A stretch of DNA of 64,000 nucleotides, taken from Dimorphilus gyrociliatus. Taxonomy: Eukaryota > Annelida > Polychaeta > Dinophilidae. The DNA lies in contig CAJFCJ010000006.1 of NCBI GenBank assembly GCA_904063045.1, positions 3,674,408 to 3,738,407 on the forward strand. The letters are read 5' to 3'. This document shows, piece by piece, positions 24,370 to 36,600 of this stretch. Made by a program: the position numbers and the translations under genes. The stretch's first letter is position 1; the number at the start of each line of letters is the position of its first letter. A model generated the notes under the pieces. That model ran no database searches. It worked only from the letters and a program-made list of their open reading frames with translations, and was not told the DNA's origin.

Positions 24370-27300
24370 ATGGAAAACGGTGACGAAAAGGTAGGTAATT
24401 ACAAAAAAGAGATGTGTTTAATTGACTAACTAGGTATAACATAGGAGCTTTATGCTAACCTATTTCTAATTTTCATTAAGGCAAAGGTTAACTCTGATAT
24501 ACCCTCGGAAGAAGAAGATATTGCGGTTAGAAACCGAGGAGTATGGCGGAGCAAAATAGATTTTTTTATGGCATTGTTAGGATCATCTTTATGCTTTGGT
24601 TCAGTTTGGAGATTCGGTTACAATTGCTATAAAAATGGCGGAGGAGCTTTTATTGTTCCCTATTTTATATTTTTAGTGGGGGCAGGAATACCTACAGTTT
24701 TCATGGAGATGCTAATCGGTCAATACAGTAGTCAGGGAATACTATCCGTTTGGAATGTTGTTCCACTATTCAAAGGAATAGGCATAGGTTTCATTCTAGT
24801 TGCGTTCTTTTTATCAACATGGTACGGAATAAATATGTCTTGGACAATTCTTTATTTGACTCAGTCGGCCAAACAATCGCCCAATTTTATTAGCTGCTGT
24901 AATGATTGGAATTCGAAGAGTGAGTAGAGATGGTCTCTCATATGATTTATAATAAAATAATTAATCTTTTTCTTTATTAATACAAATATAAAAAAAGAGA
25001 AAGATTGCTATCTATACCTCTATTTCAAAAGATTTTGGGTGTAGACTTCCTTTTTAAGTTCCTATACCTTTCAAATTCATAAAGATCATAGATTCTCTTT
25101 TTCTAGTGTATAATTTCAAATAATTAAATATTATTTCATACTTAACAGAATGCTGTGAATCGCAAATAATGATTCAGAATTGCAGTACTAATTTATCATT
25201 GTCGGTACTTGTTAAAGAATGTACAATTTGTTTGAAATCATGCAATATTAATAGAACAAATGCAAGCCTTATTGGTAATTTGAAAACACCTTATCAAGAA
25301 TATTTCGAGTAAAAGTCTTTTAATTTATGCATGTTGATACACTTGGCCTTTTAATGTGAAAAAAAAAACAAAAAATATTCTAAAGTCGATTCTTTTTTTT
25401 TCTTTTTATAGAAACGAAGTACTCAGATCGTTTAGGTCATTTTACATGAAAGATGATTGGTACCTCCTACTTTTTCTTGTTGTAATATGGTTGCTCATAT
25501 TCCTAACTTTATTAGGTGGTGTACGAGTTTTTGGAAGGGTATGTTATTATGTTCTTTTCTTTTTGTCATTTTTAATTAGCTCTTTAACTAGTTCTTCATT
25601 TTAGATTATGTGCTTTACAACATCGGTAATCTATATTTCAATTTTCGGGTTTTTAATAAGGATTCTATTATTCGATGGAGCTGAAGTTGGCCTAAAAACT
25701 TTCTTAAGAGCCGAATGGTCAAAAATTGGCACTGTATCGGCTTGGTTTGATGCAGCTCAACAAGCTATTTTTACTTTGGGACCTTGTATGGGAAGTATGG
25801 TTACACTGTCCAGTCATAATAGATTTACTGATAATTCATATAGAGTTATCGGTATGATGACAATATGCATTGTTCTAACATCTTTTTTTACCGGAGTTAT
25901 TACATTTGGTTTATCGGGTTATTTGGCACATATGAGAGAGTCGCCCATTGCATTAATCTTATCTGAATCAGACTCCTCTTTCGTAAGAATACCCGAAGCA
26001 TTGTATGGTATTTCTTCATCGAAATTTTGGCTAATATTTTTCTACGTTAATGTATTTTTTAATTTTTTCAATGGAACTTCGGTTCTTGTCCACACTGTAT
26101 ATACTTCGATTGCTGATGAATTGAGTTTTATACAGCGTCGACTGAGAATCGCAATTCTAGCAACAATCTGCTTTACAGCAGCCTCTCTGGGCTGTATCAC
26201 AATAACAAGACAAGGCAGCTTTATGACAGCAATTATGGAGAATTATATAAATGGAACGTCTATTGCTCTACTCGGTTTCTTGGAAGTTGCTTCAATCTCT
26301 TTCTTCTATGGAGTGAATAAATTAAAATCAAACGTTACTATAATGATGGGATACAAACCTGGAAATTGGTGGCGAACCTTTTGGCAAATAATAGCTCCAT
26401 TTAGTTTTATTGTAGCTATTTCTCTTATTCAAATATCCATTCTTAATTATAATTATTTAATCTATTACCAGTTTATTTTCATCTATTCATCAGTTGACCC
26501 TTTCTACGAGGGTAGAAAGTTCTATTATAACCTACCAAGCAGCGGTAAAATTTTATTGGTCTGCCTCCATATTCTGACTCTTCTTCCATTGATTTTTTAT
26601 ATGATTTATTGTCTTGTAAGAAAAACACGAGGAACTTTTCGAGAAGTGAATAGCACATTACCCCTTTTTTTTACTTTTAGTTTGTCGTTTTTTTTCATGC
26701 TTTTTACCGCAGAGATTGAAGATTGCATTAAAACCGACAAAGAATTGGATTCCAGTATGGGATATCAGCGAATTACTGGTTGGCCCAATGCCAGACTATA
26801 TTAAATCCGAACAGGAAGAATTGAAATTTAAGTTGATTTTACCAAGAAGAAAAAGTTCTTTATTATCGAATTCTTCCGAGGTTTGCATCTTTTTTTTTAT
26901 TCTCTAATTAATCTAAACTTCTTCTGTTTTCAATTTTTCTAATCTGTAGAGTGTTTCTTCGGTTACTAGCGGTTTGCCTCCTATGAGAGATGACGGTCAA
27001 TGTGGAGAAGATATTGACACATGGTCTGTCGATTGGGAGGATGATGAGAACAAGCGTAGGGGTAATTGGGGTGGTAGGTGGGAATTTTTCCTATCGGGAA
27101 TAGGTTATTGTGTGGGTATTGGTAATGTCTGGAGGTTTCCCTATCTTGTCTATAAAAATGGAGGCGGTATAGTTGATTTAAGCTTAGGTTCTTTTCCAAA
27201 TCAAAAAGATCTCTTATGTTTTTTGCAGGAGCTTTCCTACTAACTTACGTCTTAATTCTAATATTTTGCGGTCTACCCATTTTCTATATGGAATTGATTC

Positions 27301-29938
27301 TTGGTCAATTCTCTAGTCTTGGTCCATTGACAGTATGGAGATTTTGCCCACTTTTTAAGGGGACTGGGTACGCAACCATAATCACTTTAACCCTAGTCTG
27401 CATCTACTATAACGTTATTAACGCTTGGTCTATCTTTTACCTCTTCGCTTCATTTACAAGAGGAGAATTACCTTGGCGTTCTTGCAAAAATTCCTTTAAT
27501 TCATTAAGTAAGTGTATGCTAGGAAGAGAACAATAGAAGAAAAGATAATCTGTAAAATTGTGGAATTTTTTCCAGATTGTGTCGAAAGTTTATTAACTAG
27601 GAAAGTTTGTAATCAAACGTTTAATGATACATCTTATCCAATTGATTGTTTTCCTTATCAAAATACGACCAATTCATCTATTAAATTCTCTACTGCGGCT
27701 GAAGAATACTTCTTGTAAGATTTAACTTGCTTCTAATGCTTAATCAATAATTGTAATTATACTTTGATATAACACAGCCGATACGTGCTAAATAAATCTG
27801 ATGGGATAGAAGATGTGGGTAGTATTGAATGGAGATTGGCATTGTGCTTGGGATTTTGCTGGTTTTTAGTTGCTTTAATACTATTAAAAGGTGTAAAAAG
27901 CGCTGGAAAAGTTGTCTACGTGACGGTTATTTTTCCACTCGTTATTTTAATTATCATTTGTATAAGATTTACAACACTTGGATCCGATGCCTACCTGAAA
28001 GGTTTAAGATATTACATTACTCCTAAATGGGAACGCCTTTCAGATGCACAAGTTTGGAGTGACGCCGCAGCACAGCTGTTCCTTTCTTTAGGTTTATGTA
28101 TCGGGGGCGTTATGTCAATGGCAAGTTACAATCGCTTTCATTACGATTGCTTAAAAGACGCCTATCTTATCTGCTTACTTGATCTAATAACTAGTCTTTT
28201 CTCTGGATTTGTTATGTTTTCAATTTTGGGTATTATGGCGGAGAAATTGTCTTTGCCAATCAGCGAAATTATCACCTCGAAATTCTCTTTAATTTTTATT
28301 GTTTGTCCAGAGGCATTGTCTGATCTTCCGTCGTCAAATGCCTGGTCCGCTTTATTCTATTTCATGTTAATTTGTTTAGCTGTTGACTCTCAATTTCTTA
28401 TGGTTCATTCCCTTGCAACTGCTGTTGTAGATGAATTCGAAAATCTGTTAAGAAAGAGACAAGTATACGTTGTAATGAGCATTTGTTTTATTTTATATCT
28501 GTTAGGCCTACCATTCTGTACTCGAAGCGGTTTCTACATGGTATATTTACTGGATTCATATGTTGTTAGTTGGTCTGTTGTATTAATTGGAGTCATTACC
28601 TGTATTGCTGTAAGTTGGATCTACAAAATGAAACTTTGGTCCTCTAATATTAGAGTAATGCTTGGTTCTGAGCCATCATTCTTTTGGAAAATTCAATGGT
28701 GGTTTACAGCACCAATTATACTAACTGTAAGTTGAAAGCCAGATTAAATTGGTTTATTTTTTATGCATACGTTTTCCTTTGATTTAGACTATTATGATCT
28801 TTGCGTGGGTTAAATACGAAGAGCCAACGGTTAATGCTTACTCATATCCACGTTGGGCAATAGGTATATCACTTTTACTGGGCTTACAACCGATGGCAGT
28901 TACAGTTGTAGGATTCTTTGTCCAAATATTAGGACGGTCAGAAGGATTTAAAGAGGTGAATAAAGTCGTTGAATTGTTAAATACCCAGAAATTTCTACTT
29001 TTTCCATAAATAATACATTAGGGTATTAGAGGAGCTCTAAAACCTAGTTCGAATTGGGGACCAGCACTTGCCAAATTTCGTCAAGTATGCGTTCTACCAT
29101 CAACGAACTCCACTATCGACTCATTAGATAGGACAGCTATGTGGGTCAAAGGTAATTGATTTACAATAAATAAACGAAAAAAATTGCGTGGGGTGTCGTC
29201 TATTTTTACTGTTTTTACAAGCCTATTTAGAAGTTTTAATCGCTTTTATAAATTTTTTATTACTCCTATTAAAGTAAGCTTTTCCCCAGGAATTTCTTCA
29301 GTTTTCGTTTCTGAACCCTTAAGCAACAAAGTACCTGATAAATCATTACATTTAAATGACTCGAAGCAAAAAGGACCACTCTACGATCATTTGGGAAATC
29401 CGCTGGCCAGATCGAAAAATAACTCATCGGCAAGCCTTTTACCCAGAGTTGTCAGCTTTAAAATAAATAAGCAGAGATTGTTACCTGGGAAGACATCTCC
29501 TAGTATAAGCACGGCTTCGGATGATGGATTTACAAGAGTTGTCTTTGACTTGGACTCTCCAATTGTCACTCCAAGAAGAGTGAATTCTCTAAGTAATTAT
29601 CTAGTTTTCAATAATTCATAATGTATTATCTAGATTCTTAATAAATAAAAATATAAATAGGAGAAAGATCGGTGAGAAAGGAAAGGAAAAGACGCCGAAG
29701 CAGAATGAGAATTATTGAAGAGAACGTTAAATTTGCAAGAGATAAAGCGACACAAACTGAAAACGGGGCGGAAACTTCTTCAATATCTAGTCGGCAAAGT
29801 CCAGAGGGTAGTGATACACCAACACATCCACTTAACAATTATAGGGTTTTGGAACCTCGAATAAGAATAATAGAGAATGGAGGATTCGATAATAAAGCCT
29901 TTCAGAAAGACGAGACACCTGTAGAAACCAAACTTTGA
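24370..29938 (+). CDS. double SLC6 (neurotransmitter:sodium symporter) gene: two transporter modules in one spliced frame
   Basis: Fourteen exons keep a single frame for 1,472 codons: 24370-24390, 24481-24919, 25149-25308, 25412-25538, 25605-26645, 26713-26880, 26950-27166, 27229-27507, 27576-27714, 27778-28726, 28788-28955, 29022-29151, 29290-29592, 29661-29938. Module 1 (residues about 30-652) begins [19 protein letters not shown] and has [13 protein letters not shown] and SSHNRF. Module 2 (about 690-1340) has the textbook [33 protein letters not shown] and SYNRF. Both have cysteine- and N-glycosylation-rich EL2 loops. A 130-residue basic and Ser-rich cytoplasmic tail follows module 2. SLC6 proteins import amino acids or transmitters with Na+; the substrates here are unknown. 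The two modules are joined by a 69-bp intron (26881-26949) with no AATAAA. If that intron is not spliced, module 1 stops at 26907 and module 2 could start at ATG 26983, making two genes. Confidence 0.85.
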
Positions 29939-30003
29939 CTACAATACTGCCTATATATACAGTATATATATAGCTTCTATATAAACACATCGATAATGTA
30001 AAA

Positions 30004-30007
<4 letters not shown>

Positions 30008-30051
<44 letters not shown>

Positions 30052-30069
30052 TTATATATATATATATAT
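30008..30069. repeat. (TA)n microsatellite block
   Basis: Long TA tract just after the SLC6 stop, with another at about 30378-30404. The gap 29939-30632 is otherwise AT-rich with A and T homopolymers and no gene. Confidence 0.92.
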
Positions 30070-30632
30070 GAAGACGCATTTTTTTTTAAAAAAAAAGTCC
30101 TATAAAAAAATGTAATTACATTTTTCTGATTTAGCGTAAAGGTATCTTTGCTAAATTTACCTTTTTAGCTTGTATTCATCTGTTTAGAGGTCAAATAATG
30201 AATACATGAAAGCATAAACATATATTTGCATATACCTTGCAATTGCATTTGAACCTGTTACTCTCTATCCCTTTCTCTCTTTATCTATGTTTACCATATT
30301 TTGAACACCTTTAGTATGTTATAAATACGTATATGTTTATTTATTATATATAAAATCATATATATAAAGTATATATATAAAGTATATATATATATATATA
30401 TATAAACAAAAGGTTATACAAAATGTGCACCACAACGAACATAATGCTGATTTTATTTGATAGAATAAAAAGATGAGAACAACAATAATAATTTTATGTT
30501 TTTTTATATTTTCGGAGAAAGTTTTCCATTGTCTTTATCATCGTTTTCTTTGGAAAAAAATTTTCTTTTGTTTCTTTTTTTTTTTAAAAAAAAAATTAAA
30601 AAGAATTTTATTTAAATCTTAGCACATAATTT

Positions 30633-32516
30633 TTAAACGGCGGGTGTTATAGTTACAGTTCTGTTTCCATTTTGTTTATGATCGTGATTTCTCACTGCTC
30701 CGTGTCGATTAATCTGAACTTTGCGTTTTCTAGATCCATATTTATACCAGTATATCACTGCCAGTATAACGACAATTACAGCAAGAACGGGTACTATAAC
30801 GCCAATAACTATACCGGCTATGTTTCTTCCAGATTCTTCGCCGCTCCCTGAGCCTACGACGAAAGGAGAGCGAGTGATATTCGAAGTTACTATGTCCGTG
30901 TCAGCTGTAGTTGTCATGACCGTTGGACAAGCCTCCGATTTTAAACTTGAATTTTTGAAAGCGTTACCCGCGTCGTTCTTGGCTATGCACCGGAATAGCA
31001 GCAATGTACTGCAACCAGTTTTTACCACACCCTTGTAGTTTGCACTCCCTTTAAACAAGACTGTTATGTTCGCTAGAGGGCTTATTTGTACCGAGATATC
31101 TGGGAGAGGATCTCCGAAGCCCGTACAAAAGAATTCAATGCCATTTAGTATTTGTTCTATAGTAAAAATTTCAATTTTAGGCACAATGCATTTCAATTCG
31201 TGACGCCTTGACAATAATTCGAAATTTGACGGAGTAGAACAAACGCCAATTTTAAATCTCCTCCTCTGTCTTAAATCAATAGATAAAAGATAATCTTTTA
31301 ACCATTGAAGTTGGCAATTACAATGCAGTTTATTATTAGTTATATCCAATTCTCCTTTGTATAACTTTAAATAATGTTGATAAGTAATTGGGACAGATCT
31401 TATAAAATTGTTCCTTAATAACAAACGTCTTAATAATCTATTGACGTCGAATAATGCAAAATCGAAAAATTCAATCTGATTGTTTGATAGTTCGATTATT
31501 GTTAGATTCTTGTTGTGTTTGAATGTTGTCGACTGAATACCAGTAATGGCGTTATATTGTAGGTCAATAGCACCTAAATTACGACCAAATTTAAAATCGT
31601 TATCTCTTATCTCTCTAATGGAATTTTTCTGTAGACCAATAAATTGAAGAGATTCTGACTGATATCTATTAGAAATTTCTGTAAGACCAATATTATTGAG
31701 GAGTAAGTCCTTAATTCCAGTAACTCGATAGAGAACATTCCAAGCTCTATCTGATATCTCATTATCACTTAAATCCATTCTCCCCTCAGACATCTCTAAT
31801 CCATATAGAAATTCAATGTCCTTGAAATGGTTACCTTTTAAGGAGAGCTCTGAGAGAGATGTTCCAGTAAAAAAGCCCAAGGGCATATTTAAGGGTTTCG
31901 TATTGTAATTAATGTGCACAACTTTTAACGAAGCCTTTAAATTATCAATAAGCTTTCGTTGTAAACGTTCGATAGATAATTGGTTGGCATATAAAGACGT
32001 CAAATTTCCATCAAAAGCCAATGGATTTAAATCTTTTAATAAATTCCGTGATATAGAAAATAAATTCAAATCCAAACCTTTTAATAAATAATTAGGCAAG
32101 CTGGAAATCTTGTTATCAGCCAAGTACAACTTTTTCAAATTATATAGACCGTGAAAAGAGGTTGAGCTTAATTTTTCTATTTTACAATTGCTTAGGTCCA
32201 GCTGTTTTATTGAATTATAGGTAGAAAATTGATTGTTACCAATCTCCTTAATTTGGTTTCCATTCAGTAGTAAAGTCCTAATACCGTCCGGTATATTTAA
32301 AGGTACAGTAGTTAAATTCCTATAGGAACAATCAACAACAAATCCACTGCAATTGCATAATATAGGACAGCACGTTGCAAAACCCATCAACTCTACAAAG
32401 AGTAGCACGTCGATAATAGCCAGGAGATGGAAGTTTAAGAGATCTTTCATTGCATTCTTTCTTCTCCGAGACTTTCCTGTATCGCGTATCGAGTACACAC
32501 TATTAATGCTACACAT
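30633..32516 (-). CDS. LRR-Ig single-pass transmembrane protein, intronless
   Basis: One 627-codon frame. The first ATG is at 32516; the ATG at 32450 (residue 23, MKDLLNFHLLAIIDVLLF) gives a cleaner signal peptide. Then come an LRR N-cap (CPILCNCSGFVVDC), about ten leucine-rich repeats (for example IKQLDLSNCKIEKL, LKKLYLADNKISSLP), an LRR C-cap (LHCNCQLQWLKDYL) and an Ig-like domain (FFCTGFGDPLPDI). A Thr/Ser-rich juxtamembrane stretch, one transmembrane helix (IAGIVIGVIVPVLAVIVV) and a 35-residue basic tail finish the protein. The architecture is that of neuronal or epithelial adhesion and guidance receptors (LRIG, LINGO and AMIGO-like), but no specific orthologue is claimed. It is clearly related to the neighbouring gene at 33667-38040. 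Confidence 0.88.
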   Translation of the reverse strand: MCSINSVYSIRDTGKSRRRKNAMKDLLNFHLLAIIDVLLFVELMGFATCCPILCNCSGFVVDCSYRNLTTVPLNIPDGIRTLLLNGNQIKEIGNNQFSTYNSIKQLDLSNCKIEKLSSTSFHGLYNLKKLYLADNKISSLPNYLLKGLDLNLFSISRNLLKDLNPLAFDGNLTSLYANQLSIERLQRKLIDNLKASLKVVHINYNTKPLNMPLGFFTGTSLSELSLKGNHFKDIEFLYGLEMSEGRMDLSDNEISDRAWNVLYRVTGIKDLLLNNIGLTEISNRYQSESLQFIGLQKNSIREIRDNDFKFGRNLGAIDLQYNAITGIQSTTFKHNKNLTIIELSNNQIEFFDFALFDVNRLLRRLLLRNNFIRSVPITYQHYLKLYKGELDITNNKLHCNCQLQWLKDYLLSIDLRQRRRFKIGVCSTPSNFELLSRRHELKCIVPKIEIFTIEQILNGIEFFCTGFGDPLPDISVQISPLANITVLFKGSANYKGVVKTGCSTLLLFRCIAKNDAGNAFKNSSLKSEACPTVMTTTADTDIVTSNITRSPFVVGSGSGEESGRNIAGIVIGVIVPVLAVIVVILAVIYWYKYGSRKRKVQINRHGAVRNHDHKQNGNRTVTITPAV

Positions 32517-33666
32517 ATTGATTTCAGCCTATATAACCTATTCTTTCATCCCTATACATTTTTACGAGATGCTAATCACGTTTTAGCATGCCAAACATAA
32601 AGAAAATCTCCTATATCATTTTATCGTTCATTATACATAGATATATTTTAAGTTGGAAGTAAAAAAAAATCATTAACCTATAAAAATTAATATTTACTTA
32701 TCTAAAAAAAAGAAAAAACAAACTTGACAAACTTCTTTATATACAGTAAAAAAAAATTTTTTTAAATGTATTGGAAGAAGAAGAAGAAGAAAAAGAAGAA
32801 GGAGAGTAGGTGTAATAAAAAAGTATAAATAAACAATTCTACTTTTTGAATGAATTGTTCAAAAACAACGGATAGTACTATATATTAATATTTTAAGAAT
32901 AGTACGTAGAGAGGTATACATGTATATAACTGTTCTTATATATATAAATCATTGTATAAATATAAGCAACTTTGCAGCTATTGATTGATATTTAAAAAAC
33001 AAATCACAGTTATAACAAAAAGTGTTAAAAATTGAGAGAAAATTTCTTTATATATGCACCTTAGAGATCTTTAATAAATCCTATATATATTAAGAATCTA
33101 TGTATAAACATGTATCATACTACACCTGAAAAATCACGCTCTGTAGCATCTCCCAGGAATGTAGCGTTTTCTGCTACGTCACATCGATGACTAATAACCA
33201 GGTAAGTCCGTGCACAGTAGGAGAAAACAGTTATGCATACATGGGGCTTGATTATAGTCTTGTCTATGCGGCAGAGAGAAATAGAATTGCTGACTCTTTA
33301 ATATATTAAATTCTTAATAAAACTCTATTTATATATATTTATTACGTAAAATGCACCAAATGTGGTTATACGCTTAAATTAAGTATAAATAGTTCACATC
33401 TGTTTTCTTTTTTTTAATACTTTATACCTTCATCTTACTCTTTTCCCCTATATAGTTTTTTTTATAATATTTGCAGTTTTTTTTTCTACACAACTATATA
33501 CAACGGTCTTCTTTGTTTTCCTCTCCCCTCTTCCATCATTATTCATGTATCTTTTGTTTATATAATGCAACTTTCAAAAATTGTATTTATTTACCGTATA
33601 ATAATGAAATATAAGAATAAAAAATATAAAAAAAAAACAAAGTAATTCTAAAAGATTATACTTTCT
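32517..33666. other. gap between the two LRR genes
   Basis: This is 1.15 kb of AT-rich sequence with a GAA-rich tract near 32779-32803 and T homopolymers. No exon is supported; it presumably contains the promoter of one LRR gene and the 3' UTR of the other. Confidence 0.5.
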
Positions 33667-36600
33667 TTATTCCATCTGAAGCTTTCGAAATTTTTTAGCA
33701 ATTTTCCAATTTCTAATAGCAAACGCTGCTAGTATAATAATAAAAAGGCAGATAAGCGAGAGTCCTACAGCTAAGTAGATTGTTGAATAGTCTGTTGAAT
33801 CTCCAGTAGAGTTAAGAGATTGTTTTTGAGGTGATGTAGTCTTTATTGATGTTTGTGTAGTTCGAGTCTGAGGGTCTTCGGTACTCTTGGATCGAATATT
33901 AATGATCTTAGTTTTACTAATGATTCCCGTACCGTTGGTAGGATTGGAAATGTCGCATCTTATAATTAGTCTTATTGTATTTTCGGTGTATTCGTAAGAG
34001 ACGAGCGCAGCTCCTCTACTCTCCGAAGAAGTCTTTCTTGTTCCAGAATAGCCTTCATCTTCTATACTGATTCGCGCACTATTTGAACAAATATCCCCAT
34101 TTCCACAGGAGACATCTACTCTCTCATCGTCCATAGTATAATTGAAGGAAATAATATCTCTAGGTGAACAGTTAAACCCTTCTCTAGGCATTTCATTCAA
34201 TAACCTTACTTGATCAATCTGAATAAGACAATACGGTGCGCTTATATTCTCATTACCGTATGACCACTCATAAAACCAAGCAACGTTGCAATCGCAGGTA
34301 AAAATATTTTCATTCAAATCAAAATATTTCATTGCAGGCCATATTTCTCCTATAGGTTGATTTGGCTTTGGTATAGTTTTTAACAAGTTTGAATTAAGGA
34401 ATAAACTTCTCAGCCTACTTCCAAAACCAGTAATGATATTTGCATCAAAAACAGAGATCTTATTAGAACTGAGTATAAGTACTTCCAGATTGGGAAATTT
34501 TTTTGAAATATTCAATTGATTTAGATGGGTAATTGAATTTTCTTTTAAATTCAAGTGAAGAATTTTAGGCATACTGGGCAATTGATCAATACTTATTAAT
34601 TTTGAATTGGTAATATTACAATATCGTAAAAAAGTCCAATCCATTTGTGGATGTAGTGGTAAACTTTCAAAATGATTATGATTTATTATAACATCAGTTG
34701 TTCTCACTCCATCTAGGAATTTTAGTTGAGATATTTCAGTATTAGACATATCTAATCTTTCCATTGCTTGTAATGTTGAAAAATCTAAACTATGCTGTAA
34801 TTTTGCCATAGGTATTGAATTAATGGCTAGATGACTGACATTCAAATGCATAACTACTTCTGACGGATCCCAATCAGATAATTTTCTGTTGTTACTGAGG
34901 AATAAATTCCTCATTGTTGAATTGGAAAATACACTATGATGAAGAGATTTCAACTGTAATGAACGAAGGTCAACGGTTATTAAGTGGAGACCTCTTACAA
35001 AATTTCTAGGCAGTTCTTGAATACCATTTGTAGACATTGAAATGTACTGTAGTTCGCGATTGTTTAAGAATATACCTTCCGGAATTGATTGAAGTTCATC
35101 GTTGTTCCAAATACTAATAGATTTTAGATTTCTCATCTTTGAAAAAGTATTTTTATGTAATGTTTTTAAATTACAATTCGAAAGTAGAATTTCCTCAAAA
35201 TTATCATATCCTTGAAATGATGAAGAGTCTAATACTTCCAAATTACCTTTATTAATAAACAACTTTGTAAATTGTGAATTAGCTGATAGTTTTGGTATTT
35301 CCATAATATTTTCATCGCTAGCTGGACAAGTAATACTTTGATCTCGACAATTACAGATTGTTGGACAATCTTCGTTTAGCGATGCTAGGGCTGGCGTATC
35401 GTCATCTGAAGGATTGCCAATATAGAAGGATATTTGATTAGAATTATCAGTTCTAATTGAGAATTGCTCATCGACTATTGTAAATTCTTGACTTTTGTTT
35501 TTGGAAGTAAATAGTTGTAAAGTTAATTTTTCGTTTAAATTACTTTTACACGTTAAAGAAACTTTGGAATTTCCCTTTTCAATAATTGTTACTTTTATTT
35601 TTGTTAGACTTTCTTCGATAGATGGCGCTTTAGTGCTTGTTGAAACGGCATTGGTAAGTGTAGTAGAGATGGGGGAGGCGCTAGTGGTTGACTCAGTGGA
35701 TTTTTTTGGTTCTTGAGACGACTCATTGTCACCCCTTGACGAAGAAGGCATTTGTGTAGTTGTCCATTGTAAACTGGATTTTTTCGTTTTACTTGACTCA
35801 CTTGTTACTTTAGTCGATCTTTCCTCTGTTACTTTCATTGTTCCTGCTGTGGTTGTGGCTTTTGTTGTTGTTGTTGTTGACAATGACGGTGACGTTGTTC
35901 TTGGTTCGGTATGATGTTCTGAAAGAGTAGAACTACCCTTTGATGATCTCCTAGTAGTTTTTGATTCTTGAGACGACTTATTGTCACCTCTTGACGAAGA
36001 AGGCATTTGTGTAGTTGTCCATTGTAAACTGGATTTTTTCGTTTTACTTGAATCACTTGTTACTTTTGTCGATCTGTCCTCTGTTACTTTCATTGTTGCT
36101 GCTGTAGTTGTGGCTTTTGTTGTTGCTGTTGTTGTTGCTGCTGTTGTTGTTTTTGACAATGACGGTGACGTTGTTCTTGGTTCGGTATGATGTTCTGAAA
36201 GAGTAGAACTACCCTTTGATGATCTCCTAGTAGTTTCAACGTTAACTGTAGTCTTAAAATTATCCATTGTTGAACTACTTTCAGGGAGAGGGGTAGTGGA
36301 CGGTGATGGGGTTAGGGTGGTTTTACTAAATGATTTAGTATTCACAACAGTTTTAGAGGTAGATGGAGTCGTCTCAAACTCTTTTGTTGGATTTGAGGAA
36401 GCTTTTAGAGTGGTTGGCTTGGTAGTACTTGATTTTCTGGTCATAGTTGTAGGAGTTGGCTGAGATCTTGTGATACCGAGTAGAGAAGTTAAGGTAATTA
36501 CAGCATCTACTGTATCCTTTTCGTTCCGAGCAACACAATAAGCGATCAAGTCTGAATGGACGCTGTTATCCCTTGTGTAAACGACTGATAATCTATTTCG

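Noticed and set aside
26881..26907. Stop codon after the first SLC6 module as proof of two genes
   Set aside because: The stop lies inside a sequence with normal intron signals, so it does not by itself separate the modules; kept as the alternative hypothesis.
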